NCBI GenBank assembly: GCA_958296295.1
Contig: OY282460.1
Location: 3,456,291-3,520,290 of the forward strand
Length of the DNA: 64,000 nt
Direction: 5' to 3'
Origin: an uncultured Pseudomonadales bacterium
GTDB lineage: Bacteria; Pseudomonadota; Gammaproteobacteria; Pseudomonadales; Azotimanducaceae
Positions 1 to 11,564 of this stretch are shown piece by piece. The notes beneath the pieces were generated by a model that had not been told where the DNA came from, did not search any database, and was given only the letters and a program-made list of their open reading frames with translations. Both the position numbers and the translations under genes were made by a program. How positions within the stretch are numbered: position 1 is the stretch's first letter; each line of letters begins with the position of its first letter.

Positions 1-2
1 GA

Positions 3-464
3 ATGCATCGTCCACAATCGCCCCAACCTAATCTCTACGCGGCGACGCCAACCCCGGAGGCGGAAGGTGGGGCCACTATCGTTTTCCGAGATATGCCGGA
101 GGCCATCACCTACGGTGCCGATGACGAAGAGGTGAGGATCATGGCCGGCGAGGTGCTTGAGCTTGCGGTGGCGGAGCGCATGGACCGGGGGGAGAAAGTG
201 CCCACGGCCAGCGCCGCCAAGCCGGGCGACATTCTGGTTCAGCTGCGTCCGTTGCTGGCCGCCAAGGCTGCCCTCCACAATGCGCTGCAGCGGAGCCAGA
301 CCACGAAGTCGGACTTGGCCCGGCGGCTCCAAGTAGACGAAGCAGTTGTCCGGCGCATGCTCCAGCCGCGCCGAGCGACGCGGATCGACAATCTCGCCGA
401 GGCGCTTGAAGCGCTAGGCGCGACCTTGCAGGTCACTGTGGTACCGGAACGCCGAGTGGCATAG
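3..464 (+). CDS. HicB-like antitoxin with C-terminal helix-turn-helix
   Basis: A 153-residue protein. Residues ~10-60 resemble the HicB fold that neutralises HicA mRNA interferases (VFRDMPEAITYG, then a helix with MAGEVLELAVAERMDRGE). Residues ~95-145 form a helix-turn-helix (SDLARRLQVDEAVVRRML). Such proteins bind a toxin and repress their own operon. The hicA toxin usually lies directly upstream, which is outside the window. The ATG at base 3 is the first possible start in view, so the true N-terminus could lie further left. Family assignment is good; pairing with a toxin is inferred. Confidence 0.7.
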   Translation: MHRPQSPQPNLYAATPTPEAEGGATIVFRDMPEAITYGADDEEVRIMAGEVLELAVAERMDRGEKVPTASAAKPGDILVQLRPLLAAKAALHNALQRSQTTKSDLARRLQVDEAVVRRMLQPRRATRIDNLAEALEALGATLQVTVVPERRVA

Positions 465-585
465 TTCAACCGGGTACTTGCGCATCCTGCGGGCGCGTCG
501 CAGTTCGCCGCGCGAAATGTTTGGCGCGACGGTGGCGTAGGTGTGGGGCGTGACCGTCAGGCGTTCGGCGGTCACCGTCGGGTGT

Positions 586-1641
586 TCAGCGGTATTTTGC
601 CATCGCTGGCGACTGGGTGATAGCCAGGTTCGTTCCGTCGCGGGTGGCGAACAGCGCGGCGATGGCGTGGCGTGTCGCGAAGGCCTCCCCGCGCGCGGCG
701 CCCATCACCAAGAAGGCGGTGGCGAGCGCGTCGGCTTCCCGCGCCGTTTCGGCCACCACGGTGACCAAAGCGGTGTCGTGGTCTGCGGGGTAGCCCGTGC
801 GCGGGTCTATGACGTGCCCCGCGCGCGCGCCGTCCGCGGCGTCGAACCGCGGGCGTTGCCGATAGTCGCCCGAAGTGGCCACCGCGCCCTCGGTCACCTT
901 TAGAACGGCCAAGCGTCCGCCGAGCGGCGATTCCACGCCGACGTGCCACGGGCCGCCGCCCGGGCTTGCGCCGGCCACCCGGACTTCTCCGCCGATTTCG
1001 ATCAGAAACGCCGCGCAACCCGCCGCTCGCACGGTTCGGGCGAGCTCGTCCACCGCGTGGCCCTTGGCCAGCGCGGACAGATCCAAAGCCACCGGCGCGA
1101 GCTTCTCCAAGCGCGGCGGTTGCCTTTCGTGCCGCACCCGGTCGTGGCCCACTTCGCCGAGCGCCGCTTGGATGTCGGCGGCGGTGGGCGGCACGGACGA
1201 GGCGTCCGCGCCGAATCCCCAAAGCGCGACCAGCGGCGCCACCGTGGCGTCGAACGCCCCGCCGGTGAGGGTCGAGTAGCGCCGCGCCGCCGCCACCACG
1301 TCCACCACTTGCTCGGCCACGCGCACCGGCTCTCCCACAGGGGCGCGGTTGAAGGCGACGAGCTCGGAACTGGCGTCGTAGGTGGACATCTGACGGTTCA
1401 CCTCGGCGAGCACCGATTCCACTTGCGGGCGCGCAAGCCCGCAGTCCGCTTGGATGGAATAGGTTGTGCCCATGGTGTGGCCGTCCACGCGCTCGTAGCC
1501 GCAGCCGAGGACGAGCAGCGTCGGCAACAGCCCTGCCGCGAGGGCGCGGCGGCTGCGCCGAACGGTTCGCCGGCGAGGGCCGCCTCGCCACCGCAGGGCC
1601 GATTCGCCCCGCCGGTTTCGCCGGTTCCGTTTACTCGCCAT
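586..1641 (-). CDS. apbE: FAD:protein FMN transferase (ApbE), lipoprotein
   Basis: ApbE attaches FMN from FAD to threonine residues of exported flavoproteins such as NqrB/NqrC and RnfG/RnfD. The 351-residue frame shows the family signature in order: HTMGTTYS near residue 55, [13 protein letters not shown] in the middle, [15 protein letters not shown] and [11 protein letters not shown] near the C-terminus. The N-terminus is a basic leader, then a hydrophobic stretch ending LVLGCG, which reads as a lipoprotein signal with the Cys at about residue 48. The ATG at 1641 was chosen because the same frame runs open far upstream as an antisense shadow of guaB and guaA. It is divergent from guaB with only 45 bp between. 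No Nqr or Rnf genes are in view. Confidence 0.9.
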   Translation of the reverse strand: MASKRNRRNRRGESALRWRGGPRRRTVRRSRRALAAGLLPTLLVLGCGYERVDGHTMGTTYSIQADCGLARPQVESVLAEVNRQMSTYDASSELVAFNRAPVGEPVRVAEQVVDVVAAARRYSTLTGGAFDATVAPLVALWGFGADASSVPPTAADIQAALGEVGHDRVRHERQPPRLEKLAPVALDLSALAKGHAVDELARTVRAAGCAAFLIEIGGEVRVAGASPGGGPWHVGVESPLGGRLAVLKVTEGAVATSGDYRQRPRFDAADGARAGHVIDPRTGYPADHDTALVTVVAETAREADALATAFLVMGAARGEAFATRHAIAALFATRDGTNLAITQSPAMAKYR

Positions 1642-1686
1642 CGCGCGGCGCGTATAGTGCGTCCTCCACGCCGCCAAGGGCCCGCA

Positions 1687-3156
1687 ATGCTGAGGATCGA
1701 GCACGAAGCCCTCACCTACGACGATGTCCTCTTGGTGCCCGCCTACTCCCAAGTGCTGCCTTCGGAAGTGGACGTCGGCACCCGCTTGACGCGGGACATC
1801 GCGCTCAACATTCCCCTCGTGTCCGCCGCCATGGACACGGTGACCGAGGCCGGCCTCGCCATCGCCGTGGCGCAGGAAGGCGGTCTGGGCGTCGTTCACA
1901 AGAACATGCCGCTCGAAGCCCAGGCGCGCGAAGTGCGAACGGTGAAGAAGTACGAGAGCGGCGTCATCCGCGACCCCATCGTGATCAACCCGGAAGCCAC
2001 CGTGCGCGAGCTCGTCGCGTTGACCACGGAGCACGGCATCTCCGGCGTACCCGTAACCCGCGGCGACGCTCTGGTCGGCATCGTCACCAGCCGCGACATT
2101 CGCTTCGAGAAACGTCTGGACGCCACGGTGGCCGAGGTGATGACACCCAAGGAGCGCTTGGTCACGGCCCTTGAGGACGCCTCGGTGGAGACGGTGACGG
2201 AGCTGTTGCACAAGCATCGCATCGAGAAAGTGTTGCTCGTTGGCGGCGATTTTGCGCTCAAGGGCATGGTCACCGTCAAGGACATCGCCAAAGCGCAGGC
2301 GTTCCCCAACGCCTGCAAGGACGAGCTGGGCCAATTGCGCGTGGGCGCCAGCGTCGGCACCGGCGACGAAACGGACGATCGGGTGATGGCCCTGGTGGAG
2401 GCGGGCGTCGACATCCTTGTGGTGGACACCGCCCACGGCCACTCCCGGCGGGTGCTGGACCGCATCAGCTGGATCAAGCAAAAGTACCCGAATGTGCCGG
2501 TGATGGGGGGCAACGTGGGCACCGGCGAAGGCACCCGGGCGCTGCTCGACGCCGGCGTGGACGCGGTGAAGGTGGGCATTGGCCCCGGCAGCATCTGCAC
2601 CACGCGGGTGGTCACCGGCGTGGGCGTGCCCCAGGTCACCGCCGTGGCCGAAGCCGCCGCCGCCGCGGAAGACGCGAACGTGCCGGTGGTGGCGGATGGC
2701 GGCGTGCGCTTCTCCGGCGACATCGCCAAGGCCATCAGCGCGGGGGCCTCGGTCGTCATGGTCGGCTCGCTGTTCGCCGGCACGGAGGAGTCGCCGGGGG
2801 AGACGGAGCTGTTTCAAGGGCGCACCTACAAATCGTACCGCGGCATGGGCTCGCTCGGCGCCATGGCCGAACTGCACGGTTCCAGCGACCGGTATTTCCA
2901 AGAGCCGCAAAGCGGCAACGGCAAACTGGTGCCGGAGGGCATCGAGGGGCGCGTGCCGTACCGGGGCCCGGTGGGGCCGATAATCCACCAATTGGTGGGC
3001 GGGCTGCGCGCCGCGATGGGCTACACCGGCTGCGCCGGAATCGCCCAGATGCGCGACGAGGCGCGTTTTGCGAAGGTGACCGCCGCGAGCTTGGCCGAGA
3101 GCCATGTCCACGACGTGACGATCACCAAGGAGCCGCCCAATTACCCCGGCGCCTGA
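1687..3156 (+). CDS. guaB: Inosine-5'-monophosphate dehydrogenase
   Basis: GuaB oxidises IMP to XMP with NAD, the committed step to guanine nucleotides. The 489-residue length is typical. It opens with [13 protein letters not shown], carries two CBS domains at ~95-205 ([25 protein letters not shown]), and has the catalytic loop GPGSICTTR with the active-site Cys, followed by [11 protein letters not shown] and the flap motif [11 protein letters not shown]. The ATG at 1687 follows an AAGGG ribosome-binding-like stretch. guaA starts 30 bp downstream, so a guaBA operon is likely. No unusual residues were seen. Confidence 0.97.
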   Translation: MLRIEHEALTYDDVLLVPAYSQVLPSEVDVGTRLTRDIALNIPLVSAAMDTVTEAGLAIAVAQEGGLGVVHKNMPLEAQAREVRTVKKYESGVIRDPIVINPEATVRELVALTTEHGISGVPVTRGDALVGIVTSRDIRFEKRLDATVAEVMTPKERLVTALEDASVETVTELLHKHRIEKVLLVGGDFALKGMVTVKDIAKAQAFPNACKDELGQLRVGASVGTGDETDDRVMALVEAGVDILVVDTAHGHSRRVLDRISWIKQKYPNVPVMGGNVGTGEGTRALLDAGVDAVKVGIGPGSICTTRVVTGVGVPQVTAVAEAAAAAEDANVPVVADGGVRFSGDIAKAISAGASVVMVGSLFAGTEESPGETELFQGRTYKSYRGMGSLGAMAELHGSSDRYFQEPQSGNGKLVPEGIEGRVPYRGPVGPIIHQLVGGLRAAMGYTGCAGIAQMRDEARFAKVTAASLAESHVHDVTITKEPPNYPGA

Positions 3157-3186
3157 CCGCGCTCTCGCCGCCCACGCCGCCGCGCC

Positions 3187-4751
<1,565 letters not shown>

Positions 4752-4761
<10 letters not shown>

Positions 4762-5216
4762 CCGTCGGCCAGGACGCGCGTTGGATGCGGATGGCGCTGG
4801 CGAACGCCGAGCGGGCCGGCGCGGCCGGCGAGGTGCCCATCGGGGCCGTGGTGGTGCGCGATGGCGAGCTTCTGGGCGAAGGCGGCAACCGGCCGATCGG
4901 CGCGTTTGACCCCACCGCGCACGCCGAGATCGTCGCGTTGCGGGCGGCGGCGGCGCGGGTTGGCAACTACCGCCTGCCGGATGCCGACATGTACGTTACC
5001 GCCGAGCCCTGCCTGATGTGCGCCGGCGCGCTGGCGCAGGCGCGCATTCGACGTTTGGTGTTCGGTGCCGCGGAGCCGAAGTTCGGCGCGGTGGCGAGCG
5101 CCGCTCGCGTACTGGAAAGCGCTTGCGTACACCACCGCGTTGAGGCGCGCGGCGGCGTGTTGGCGGAAGAGTGCGCGCGCCTTCTGATCGATTTTTTCGC
5201 GGCGCGACGGCCGTAG
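4752..5216 (+). CDS. tadA: tRNA-specific adenosine deaminase TadA
   Basis: TadA converts the wobble adenosine A34 of tRNA-Arg(ACG) to inosine. The 154-residue protein has the deaminase zinc motifs HAEIVAL (His ligand and catalytic Glu) and PCLMCAGA (two Cys ligands), plus REVPIGAV-like ([10 protein letters not shown]), GGNRPIG and DPTAHAE. I place the start at the GTG at 4752, overlapping the guaA stop, because this gives the expected ~12 residues before WMRMAL as in other TadA proteins. The ATG at 4785 would remove that segment. Position between guaA and purL is typical of several gammaproteobacteria. Confidence 0.93.
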
Positions 5217-5228
5217 GCGAGCCAGCCG

Positions 5229-8200
5229 GTGCCGCGCGTCTTTCGGATGTTTACGGGCCGGGCGGCCATGTCGCGGGCGCGGCTGCAACGGCGCCTCGAC
5301 GCGCTGCGGGGGCGAGTAGCCGCGCCCCGGGACGGCTTCGCCGAGTTCGTCCACTTCCTGCTGCTGGAGCGCGACTTGCCTTGGGAGCAGTGGCAGACGG
5401 CCTATTCTCTCCTCAAGTACGGCCCGCGACTGGCCCTGCCGCCAAGGGTCGGCGTGCCGTTTTGCGTGGTCACGCCGCGGCCCGGCACCGTCTCGCCCTG
5501 GTCGAGCAAGGCGACGGACATCTTCCACCGTTGCGGCCTCGCCAATGTGGCGCGGGTGGAACGCGGCGTGCGCTGGTATTTCGACGGGACGCCGCCGGAC
5601 GATCTCGACGCGCTGCACGACCGGATGACGGAAGCCGTCGTGTTGGACGGGCAACCGCTGGATTTGCGGGAGGAGCGCGAACGGCGCCCGCTCGGCCGCA
5701 TCGTCTTGGCTGGCGATCCGCCGGGCGCCCTTGCCGCCGCCAACGAAACGCTTGGCCTGGCCCTGTCCGCGGAGGAGATCCGCTACCTGGCGGAAACGTT
5801 CGCCGCACTTGGCCGAGACCCCACCGATGCCGAGCTGATGATGTTCGCGCAAGCCAACTCCGAACACTGCCGGCACAAGATTTTCAACGCCGAATGGCGC
5901 ATCGACGGCGCCGCGGCGGGCTCCCTCTTCGACCGGATCCGCCGCACCCACCGGAGCATCAACGGCGAAGGCGTGGTCTCGGCCTATGTGGACAACGCCG
6001 CGGTGGTGGAGGGGAACGCCGACGCGCGCTTCGCGCCGGGGGCGGATGGCGTGTACCGCCGCCACGCCGCCAAAACGCACCGCTTGCTCAAAGTGGAGAC
6101 GCACAACCATCCCACCGCCATCTCGCCCTATCCCGGCGCGGCGACCGGCTCCGGCGGCGAGATCCGCGACGAAGGCGCGGTGGGCCGCGGCTCCAAGCCG
6201 AAGGCCGGGCTGGTCGGTTTCACGACGAGCCATCTCGACCTCGGCGCGACGCCCGAACCGTGGGAACCGCGGGGCGGCAAACCCGAGCGGATCGCGTCGG
6301 CCCAGGAGATCATGACCCGCGGGCCGCTCGGCGCGGCGGCCTTCAACAACGAGTTCGGACGGCCCTGCCTGGCCGGCTATTTCCGCACGTTCGAAGCGCC
6401 GAGCCACCGCCCGGGCGAGACCTGGGGCTACCACAAGCCGGTGATGATCGCCGGCGGCGTCGGCGCCGTCGCCGCCGAACATGTCGCCGCGAGCCCCGTG
6501 CCCGTTGGCGCGAAGCTGGTGGTCCTGGGCGGCCCGGCCATGCTCATCGGCTTGGGCGGGGGCGCGGCCTCCAGCATGGCTTCCGGCGAGGGCGACGCCG
6601 AACTGGACTTCGCCTCCGTGCAACGCGACAACGCCGAGATGCAGCGCCGCTGCCAAGAGGTGATCGACCGCTGCTGCGCGTTGGGCGAGGCCAATCCGAT
6701 ACGCCTCATCCACGACGTCGGCGCCGGGGGCCTGGCCAACGCGCTGCCGGAACTGCTGCGCGAGGCCGGCGTTGGCGGACGCTTCGATCTCGGCGCGGTG
6801 CCTACCGGCGACCCCGCCATGTCGCCGATGGAGATCTGGTGCAACGAGGCGCAGGAACGCTACGCGCTCGCCATCGCCGCCGAGGACATGCCGGCGTTCG
6901 ACGCCATCTGCCGGCGCGAGCGCTGCCCGCATGCGGTGGTGGGCGAGGCGACCGCCGAACCGCGCTTGGTGGTGGCGGCCCCGGCGTTCGGCGAGAAGCC
7001 GGTGGACATGCCGCTCGCGGCCCTGCTCGGCGACCCGCCAAAGAAGACGCGCGGTTTTCGCGCCAGCGCCCGTCCCGCCGAGCCGTTCGACCCCCGCGGA
7101 TTGGACTTGGCCGAGGCCGTCCGGCGGGTGCTGCGTTTTCCCGCGGTGGCCAGCAAGAAGTTCCTCGTGACCATCGGCGACCGCAGCATCACCGGTCTCG
7201 TCGCCCGGGATCAGATGGTGGGAAGACGGCAGGTGCCGGTGGCGGATGTGGCGGTGACGCTGGCGGACTATCACACCTGTCGCGGCGAGGCGATGGCGAT
7301 GGGCGAGCGGCCACCGCTGGCGGTGTTGAACCCGGCGGCTTCCGCTCGCATGGCGGTGGCGGAGGCGCTCACCAATCTCGCCGCCGCCGCCATCGATCCG
7401 CGCCGTATTGTGCTCTCCGCCAACTGGATGGCGGCGGCGGGACACGAGGGCGAGGATCAAGCCCTGTTCGAGGCGGTGGCGGCTGCCGGAGAACTCGCGG
7501 AAGCGCTCGGCATCGCCATTCCCGTCGGCAAAGACAGCCTATCCATGCGCACGGCGTGGAACGGGCGGGCGGTGGTCTCGCCGGTGACCCTCAACGTCTC
7601 GGCGTTCGCGCCGGTCGCCGATGCGCGCCCGACCCTGACGCCGGACTTGCGCGCCGATGTGCGTTGGCCGCCGGGCAGCCTCGCCGAGCGCAACGGCCGC
7701 CGCGGCGGGGAGACGGCGGGCCTGTGGCTTGTCGAACCGCCGTTCGCCCGCCGCCACAGGCTCGGCGCCAGCGCCCTGGCGCAGTGCCACGGCGCGCTGG
7801 GCGCAGAGACGCCGGATGTGGACGATGCCGCGGGTCTCGCCGCGCTGGTGGAGTTCGCCGCGCAACTGCATGCCAACGGCTGGGCCACCTGCTACCACGA
7901 CCGGTCCGACGGCGGCCTGCTGGCGACCCTCTTGGAGATGGCCTTCGCCGCCGCTAGCGGGCTTGACATCCTCGCTGCCGACGCGGTGCCGGTCGCGGCG
8001 CTGTTCGCCGAGGAGGTGGGCATCGTCGTCGGCGTGGCGGCGCCTTGGGAAGCCGCCGTCTCGACGTTGGCGCGGGAAGCGGGCCTGCTCATCTCCCGCG
8101 TGGCGGTGCCGCGGCAGGATCAACGCATCGCGATTCGCGCCGACGGGTCCGGCGAACTCCACGCTTCCACACGGCCGGCCCTGGAAACGGTGTGGGCGTC

Positions 8201-9122
8201 CACCAGCCACGCCATGCAACGCCGGCGGGACGATCCCGCCTGCGCCGACGAGGAGTTGGCGGCCATCGCGGACACGGTGCCGATGTTGGCGTTCGACGCC
8301 GGCTACGACCCGGACGACGACGTGACGGCGCCGTTGGTCGGCCGCGCGCGTCCACGGGTGGCGATCCTGCGCGAACAGGGAGTGAACGGACAGTTGGAGA
8401 TGGCCGCCGCCTTCGACCGCGCCGGTTTCGAGGCGGTGGATGTCCACATGAGCGATCTGTTCGCAAACCCCGGCTTGCTCGCGGACTTTCCCGTGTTGGC
8501 GGCGTGCGGCGGCTTCTCCTACGGCGACGTGCTCGGTGGCGGCGGCGGCTGGGCGAAATCCATCCTTTTCGCGCCCCCCGTGCGCGACGCCTTCGCCGCG
8601 TTCTTCGCCCGTCCCGACACCCTCGCATTGGGCGTTTGCAACGGCTGCCAGATGTTCGCCGAGTTGCGGACGCTGATTCCCGGCGCGTCTCGTTGGCCGC
8701 GCTGGGTGGAGAACCGATCCGAACGCTTCGAGGCCCGCACCGTGCTGGTGACCGTGCGCGCCGGCGATTCGCCGTGGCTGGCGGGCATGCACGGCGCGCT
8801 CCTGCCCGTGCCCGTGGCGCACGGCGAAGGGCGCACCGAGTTCGTTCCGCGCACCAACTTCACGCGATTGGCGCGCGCCGGCCAGATGGCCATGCACTAC
8901 GCCGACGCGAGCGGCGCGCCGACGGAGCGCTATCCGCTGAACCCGAACGGCGCCCAAGAGGGCTTGGCCGCCGTCACCGCCAGCGGCGGCCGGGTGCTCG
9001 CCTCGATGCCCCACCCCGAGCGCGTCTTCCGCGCCGTGCAAAACTCGTGGGTTGCCCCGTCCTGGGGCGAAGACGGCCCCTGGCTGCGCCTCTTCCGCAA
9101 CGCCCGACGGGCGTTGGGGTGA
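5229..9122 (+). CDS. purL: Phosphoribosylformylglycinamidine synthase, single-chain PurL
   Basis: The long PurL form turns FGAR, glutamine and ATP into FGAM in purine synthesis. At 1297 residues it matches the gammaproteobacterial single-chain enzyme. Visible are the N-terminal domain (LLKYGP, VTPRPGTISPWSS-like), the linker helix region [13 protein letters not shown], synthetase motifs [19 protein letters not shown] and DVGAGGL, and a C-terminal glutaminase with [23 protein letters not shown] (nucleophile Cys) and MPHPERVF. The start is the GTG at 5229. Two fragments of this gene's 3' end are copied elsewhere: 8948-9058 appears at 13537-13647 and 9093-9125 appears at 17896-17928. Confidence 0.96.
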   Translation: MPRVFRMFTGRAAMSRARLQRRLDALRGRVAAPRDGFAEFVHFLLLERDLPWEQWQTAYSLLKYGPRLALPPRVGVPFCVVTPRPGTVSPWSSKATDIFHRCGLANVARVERGVRWYFDGTPPDDLDALHDRMTEAVVLDGQPLDLREERERRPLGRIVLAGDPPGALAAANETLGLALSAEEIRYLAETFAALGRDPTDAELMMFAQANSEHCRHKIFNAEWRIDGAAAGSLFDRIRRTHRSINGEGVVSAYVDNAAVVEGNADARFAPGADGVYRRHAAKTHRLLKVETHNHPTAISPYPGAATGSGGEIRDEGAVGRGSKPKAGLVGFTTSHLDLGATPEPWEPRGGKPERIASAQEIMTRGPLGAAAFNNEFGRPCLAGYFRTFEAPSHRPGETWGYHKPVMIAGGVGAVAAEHVAASPVPVGAKLVVLGGPAMLIGLGGGAASSMASGEGDAELDFASVQRDNAEMQRRCQEVIDRCCALGEANPIRLIHDVGAGGLANALPELLREAGVGGRFDLGAVPTGDPAMSPMEIWCNEAQERYALAIAAEDMPAFDAICRRERCPHAVVGEATAEPRLVVAAPAFGEKPVDMPLAALLGDPPKKTRGFRASARPAEPFDPRGLDLAEAVRRVLRFPAVASKKFLVTIGDRSITGLVARDQMVGRRQVPVADVAVTLADYHTCRGEAMAMGERPPLAVLNPAASARMAVAEALTNLAAAAIDPRRIVLSANWMAAAGHEGEDQALFEAVAAAGELAEALGIAIPVGKDSLSMRTAWNGRAVVSPVTLNVSAFAPVADARPTLTPDLRADVRWPPGSLAERNGRRGGETAGLWLVEPPFARRHRLGASALAQCHGALGAETPDVDDAAGLAALVEFAAQLHANGWATCYHDRSDGGLLATLLEMAFAAASGLDILAADAVPVAALFAEEVGIVVGVAAPWEAAVSTLAREAGLLISRVAVPRQDQRIAIRADGSGELHASTRPALETVWASTSHAMQRRRDDPACADEELAAIADTVPMLAFDAGYDPDDDVTAPLVGRARPRVAILREQGVNGQLEMAAAFDRAGFEAVDVHMSDLFANPGLLADFPVLAACGGFSYGDVLGGGGGWAKSILFAPPVRDAFAAFFARPDTLALGVCNGCQMFAELRTLIPGASRWPRWVENRSERFEARTVLVTVRAGDSPWLAGMHGALLPVPVAHGEGRTEFVPRTNFTRLARAGQMAMHYADASGAPTERYPLNPNGAQEGLAAVTASGGRVLASMPHPERVFRAVQNSWVAPSWGEDGPWLRLFRNARRALG

Positions 9123-9132
9123 GCGGGCCGGC

Positions 9133-9182
9133 TGTCAAGCGACATCAGAAACTGACCCTTTGGCGACACGAAAACTGACCCC
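9133..9182. mobile_element. Remnant of an IS21-like terminal region
   Basis: Eleven bases after purL is TGTCAAG followed by two near-repeats, CGACATCAGAAACTGACCC (9140-9158) and CGACACGAAAACTGACCC (9164-9181). Multiple short terminal repeats with AACTGACCC are a hallmark of IS21-family ends. No istA or istB reading frame follows, so only an end remains. Assignment rests on memory of the family's end structure and is moderate. Confidence 0.45.
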
Positions 9183-9408
9183 CCTTGCCTTGGGCCACCG
9201 ACGCTTTTCGCCGGTGGAGTTGGTCGCGGTCTTGCGCGGGGTTGTCCACGCTTTGTCCAGGGCGCCGTCCCTCGATTGAACCGGAGCGGTGGGCAAAGGG
9301 TGGTCAACCCCGCTCCGCCGCCTCATGGTCGCCCAGCCTCCTGGACCGCTGGCGGCGCGGAGACCTTCAGCGCGGCCCGGGCCGCATCGAGGTATTGCGC
9401 CGGCGCTT
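9183..9408. other. Non-coding stretch between purL/IS end and sulfotransferase
   Basis: I see no supported gene here. Short frames on both strands do not resemble known proteins. The stretch is probably residual mobile-element sequence plus the 3' flank of the convergent sulfotransferase gene. Confidence 0.4.
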
Positions 9409-10452
9409 TCAGAGCGGATAGCCGAGACGTTCGAGCCCCGGCCTGCACGCTTCGGCGAGCGCGGCCCGATCAACGGCTCCGAGCTTCTCGAACTTCGACG
9501 GCGCGGGCCGCGGAATCGCCGACACCTCGCGCAGCCATGCCTCGTCTTCCAGATCCGACCCGATGAAGCGGATGAGACGCCGGATTTGAGCGTCCGGCAC
9601 CGCCTGCACGTCCTCGAACCTGACGTTCAACAGCCGCCCGGTCGGGAGGTGGCCGAGCATGCGGTTCCCCCTCTCGATCATGGCGCTCCAGAGCATCCCG
9701 AAATGCGGGAGGGTCAGACTGTCCCAAGGCAACCGTTCCGGGGTGCACAACACCCTCGTCAACGGCTCCAGCCGGAAACTGAGCCGTTCCCAGTGCTTCC
9801 CTCGCGCCAGGGAGGTCATGGCATCGAAGCCGAATGACCGAAGCGCCAGCATGGTCGCTGCGATCAAGCGAAAGAGGTAATGGCGGCTCATCGAGATGGC
9901 CGTTTCCCGCCCGTCGCGGAACACGTGGATCACCCGCGCATCGGGAAACTCGTGCAGCAGTCGGGACGCGAACAACAAGGAGCCGCCCGAACGCTCGGCC
10001 CAGACGGTGCAGCCGAACCGTTGGCACAGCCATTCCAAGAGATGCCGGAAGTGGCCGGCAGGCGGCTGCCGGGGTTGATCGCGGACGACCGGCTCGATCT
10101 CATCGAACAACTCCTCGTACCGTTCGGTGAGGTGCGGGAGCGTGGCGCACAGGATCGGAGGCACGTCGTGCTGCGAGAAGCGGGCGAGCGGATCGTCGAG
10201 AGGATAGAGCAGTTCCTCGTACCGTCCGCGCAACATGAGGCGGGTTCGATGCTGCTGCCGGCTATAGCGGTTCCACATCCAGTTCCCGGTAGGCCGGCGA
10301 CGGCTGAACGATCGGATCCCGATGTAGCTGATGAACTCGGAGAGGCTGAGAACGCGCGGATGCCGGTTCAGGATGTTCGACACCATGGTCGAGCCGCACC
10401 GTCCGGTGCTGAGAATGAAGACGGGGGGACCTGCGACGGAACGCCCTACCAC
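9409..10452 (-). CDS. PAPS-dependent sulfotransferase family protein
   Basis: A 347-residue cytosolic-type sulfotransferase that would move a sulfate group from PAPS to an unknown hydroxyl or amine acceptor. Residues ~10-30 hold the 5'-phosphosulfate loop FILSTGRCGSTMVSN. The 3'-phosphate motif VIHVFRDGRETAISMS lies near the middle. The start is taken as the GTG at 10452: the first ATG falls inside the PAPS loop and cannot be right. GTG overlaps the stop of the upstream oxygenase gene in the sequence GTGGTAG, suggesting coupled translation. Because that upstream gene is now split by an IS, expression of this gene may be altered. Confidence 0.82.
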   Translation of the reverse strand: MVGRSVAGPPVFILSTGRCGSTMVSNILNRHPRVLSLSEFISYIGIRSFSRRRPTGNWMWNRYSRQQHRTRLMLRGRYEELLYPLDDPLARFSQHDVPPILCATLPHLTERYEELFDEIEPVVRDQPRQPPAGHFRHLLEWLCQRFGCTVWAERSGGSLLFASRLLHEFPDARVIHVFRDGRETAISMSRHYLFRLIAATMLALRSFGFDAMTSLARGKHWERLSFRLEPLTRVLCTPERLPWDSLTLPHFGMLWSAMIERGNRMLGHLPTGRLLNVRFEDVQAVPDAQIRRLIRFIGSDLEDEAWLREVSAIPRPAPSKFEKLGAVDRAALAEACRPGLERLGYPL

Positions 10453-11558
10453 GGACTGGTCTTCTCCGCTTCCAGCCGATCCGGCAACCGGTAGCTGAGA
10501 TCGGGAATCATGGAAGCGTCGAGCAGGAAGGCGAAATTGTTCCCGCGCCAATGTCCGGCCATGCGCGGGGCCAGCCGGTGGGCAACCCCCCGGATGCCGC
10601 GCTTCCACCGCAACCATGCCAGCAGCCCTGCCGTCCGCTGCCGGGGAAACCGCAGTCGATCGGCCACTTCGTTGCCGAGCAGGGCACGGGAGACCCGGAA
10701 TACGTGAAGCGCCATTTTCCGCTGCTCGACCGGATCGACGACGCCGGCCACCTGAGGCACGGCGTTGACCAGCGCGTTGGCGATGACGGCCGATTCGTCG
10801 CCGGGAGGCGGTTCGCAGGCGGTGGCGATCCGGTGCAGCTCGGCGGTTCTCGATTCGTCTCCTTCGAACAGAAGAGGCTCCGGCGAGCCGATCAACCATG
10901 AGGCGTAGCGCCATATCTGCATGAAGCTGGCACGGGACTCGGCGCCCGGACGCGCTCCCAGCCGCTCTGCCTGCCACAGCATCGTTGCGGAGAAGTTGGC
11001 CGAAGAGAGCGCCAGGTGCGCGGCGCTGAGCGGCACGCCGAACTCCGCCTCGTCCCAATTGCCCGAAACGCGAATAAACCGCCGAACCTGCGCATGCACC
11101 AGCCGGATGCGCACGGACAGCTTCCAGCCTTCGCCGTGCGGTTCGAGGGCGCCCGGAAGCATGATTTCGATGAAGTGCCGGGTGTTCTGCCGAATGCGGC
11201 GGAGGCCGTGCGTGGTCTTCACCCGGCCCGTCGTGTAAAACGCCTTGCTGATCAACGTGGCGGCGTTCTGCAAGGTGACGACGAAGAACGCGGGGATGAA
11301 CAGGTCCGAATACTCGTGGAAGGCGCGGCAGCCGGCATGGACCGAGTCCGGATCGAACCACGGGGGCGGCGTCTCGATCCTCTCGAAGAATTCCCGAAGT
11401 GCCAATGGCGCGTCCGCCAAGGCCTTTGATTCCTGTTCCATGCCGGCTTGGATGAACCGATGCGCCTCCCGCTGATCGAAGGAGGCCAGCGCGTCGATGA
11501 CGTCATCGGCTTCCGGATCGCCGACGGCCGTATGCTCGACGTATTTCGCGGCAAGTTC
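10446..11558 (-). pseudogene. MpaB/rubber-oxygenase family (DUF2236) gene, 3' part, split by IS1380
   Basis: This part encodes ~370 residues of a haem-type oxygenase of the DUF2236 (MpaB / latex-clearing protein catalytic domain) family. Supporting motifs are KYVEHTAVGDP, RFIQAGME, PPPWFDPD, AFYTTGRV, NTRHFIE, SVRIRLVHAQVRRF and FGVPLSAAHLA. The frame is open from the IS junction but has no normal start there; the first ATG (11441) would remove a conserved segment. The missing first 19 codons lie across the IS at 13248-13304. Joining the two parts and removing one target copy gives a continuous frame of ~389 residues. It overlaps the sulfotransferase start, so the two were probably co-transcribed. 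Confidence 0.85.
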
Positions 11559-11564
11559 GGGATT
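11559..11564. repeat. Target-site duplication, left copy (GGGATT)
   Basis: The six bases GGGATT directly abut the left end of the IS1380 element. The same six bases abut its right end at 13248-13253. They encode the same Asn-Pro codons of the interrupted oxygenase gene. Confidence 0.85.

Noticed and set aside
9409..11361. A 650-codon minus-strand frame
   Set aside because: Only the part from 10452 is the sulfotransferase. The upstream half is a shadow of the oxygenase frame.
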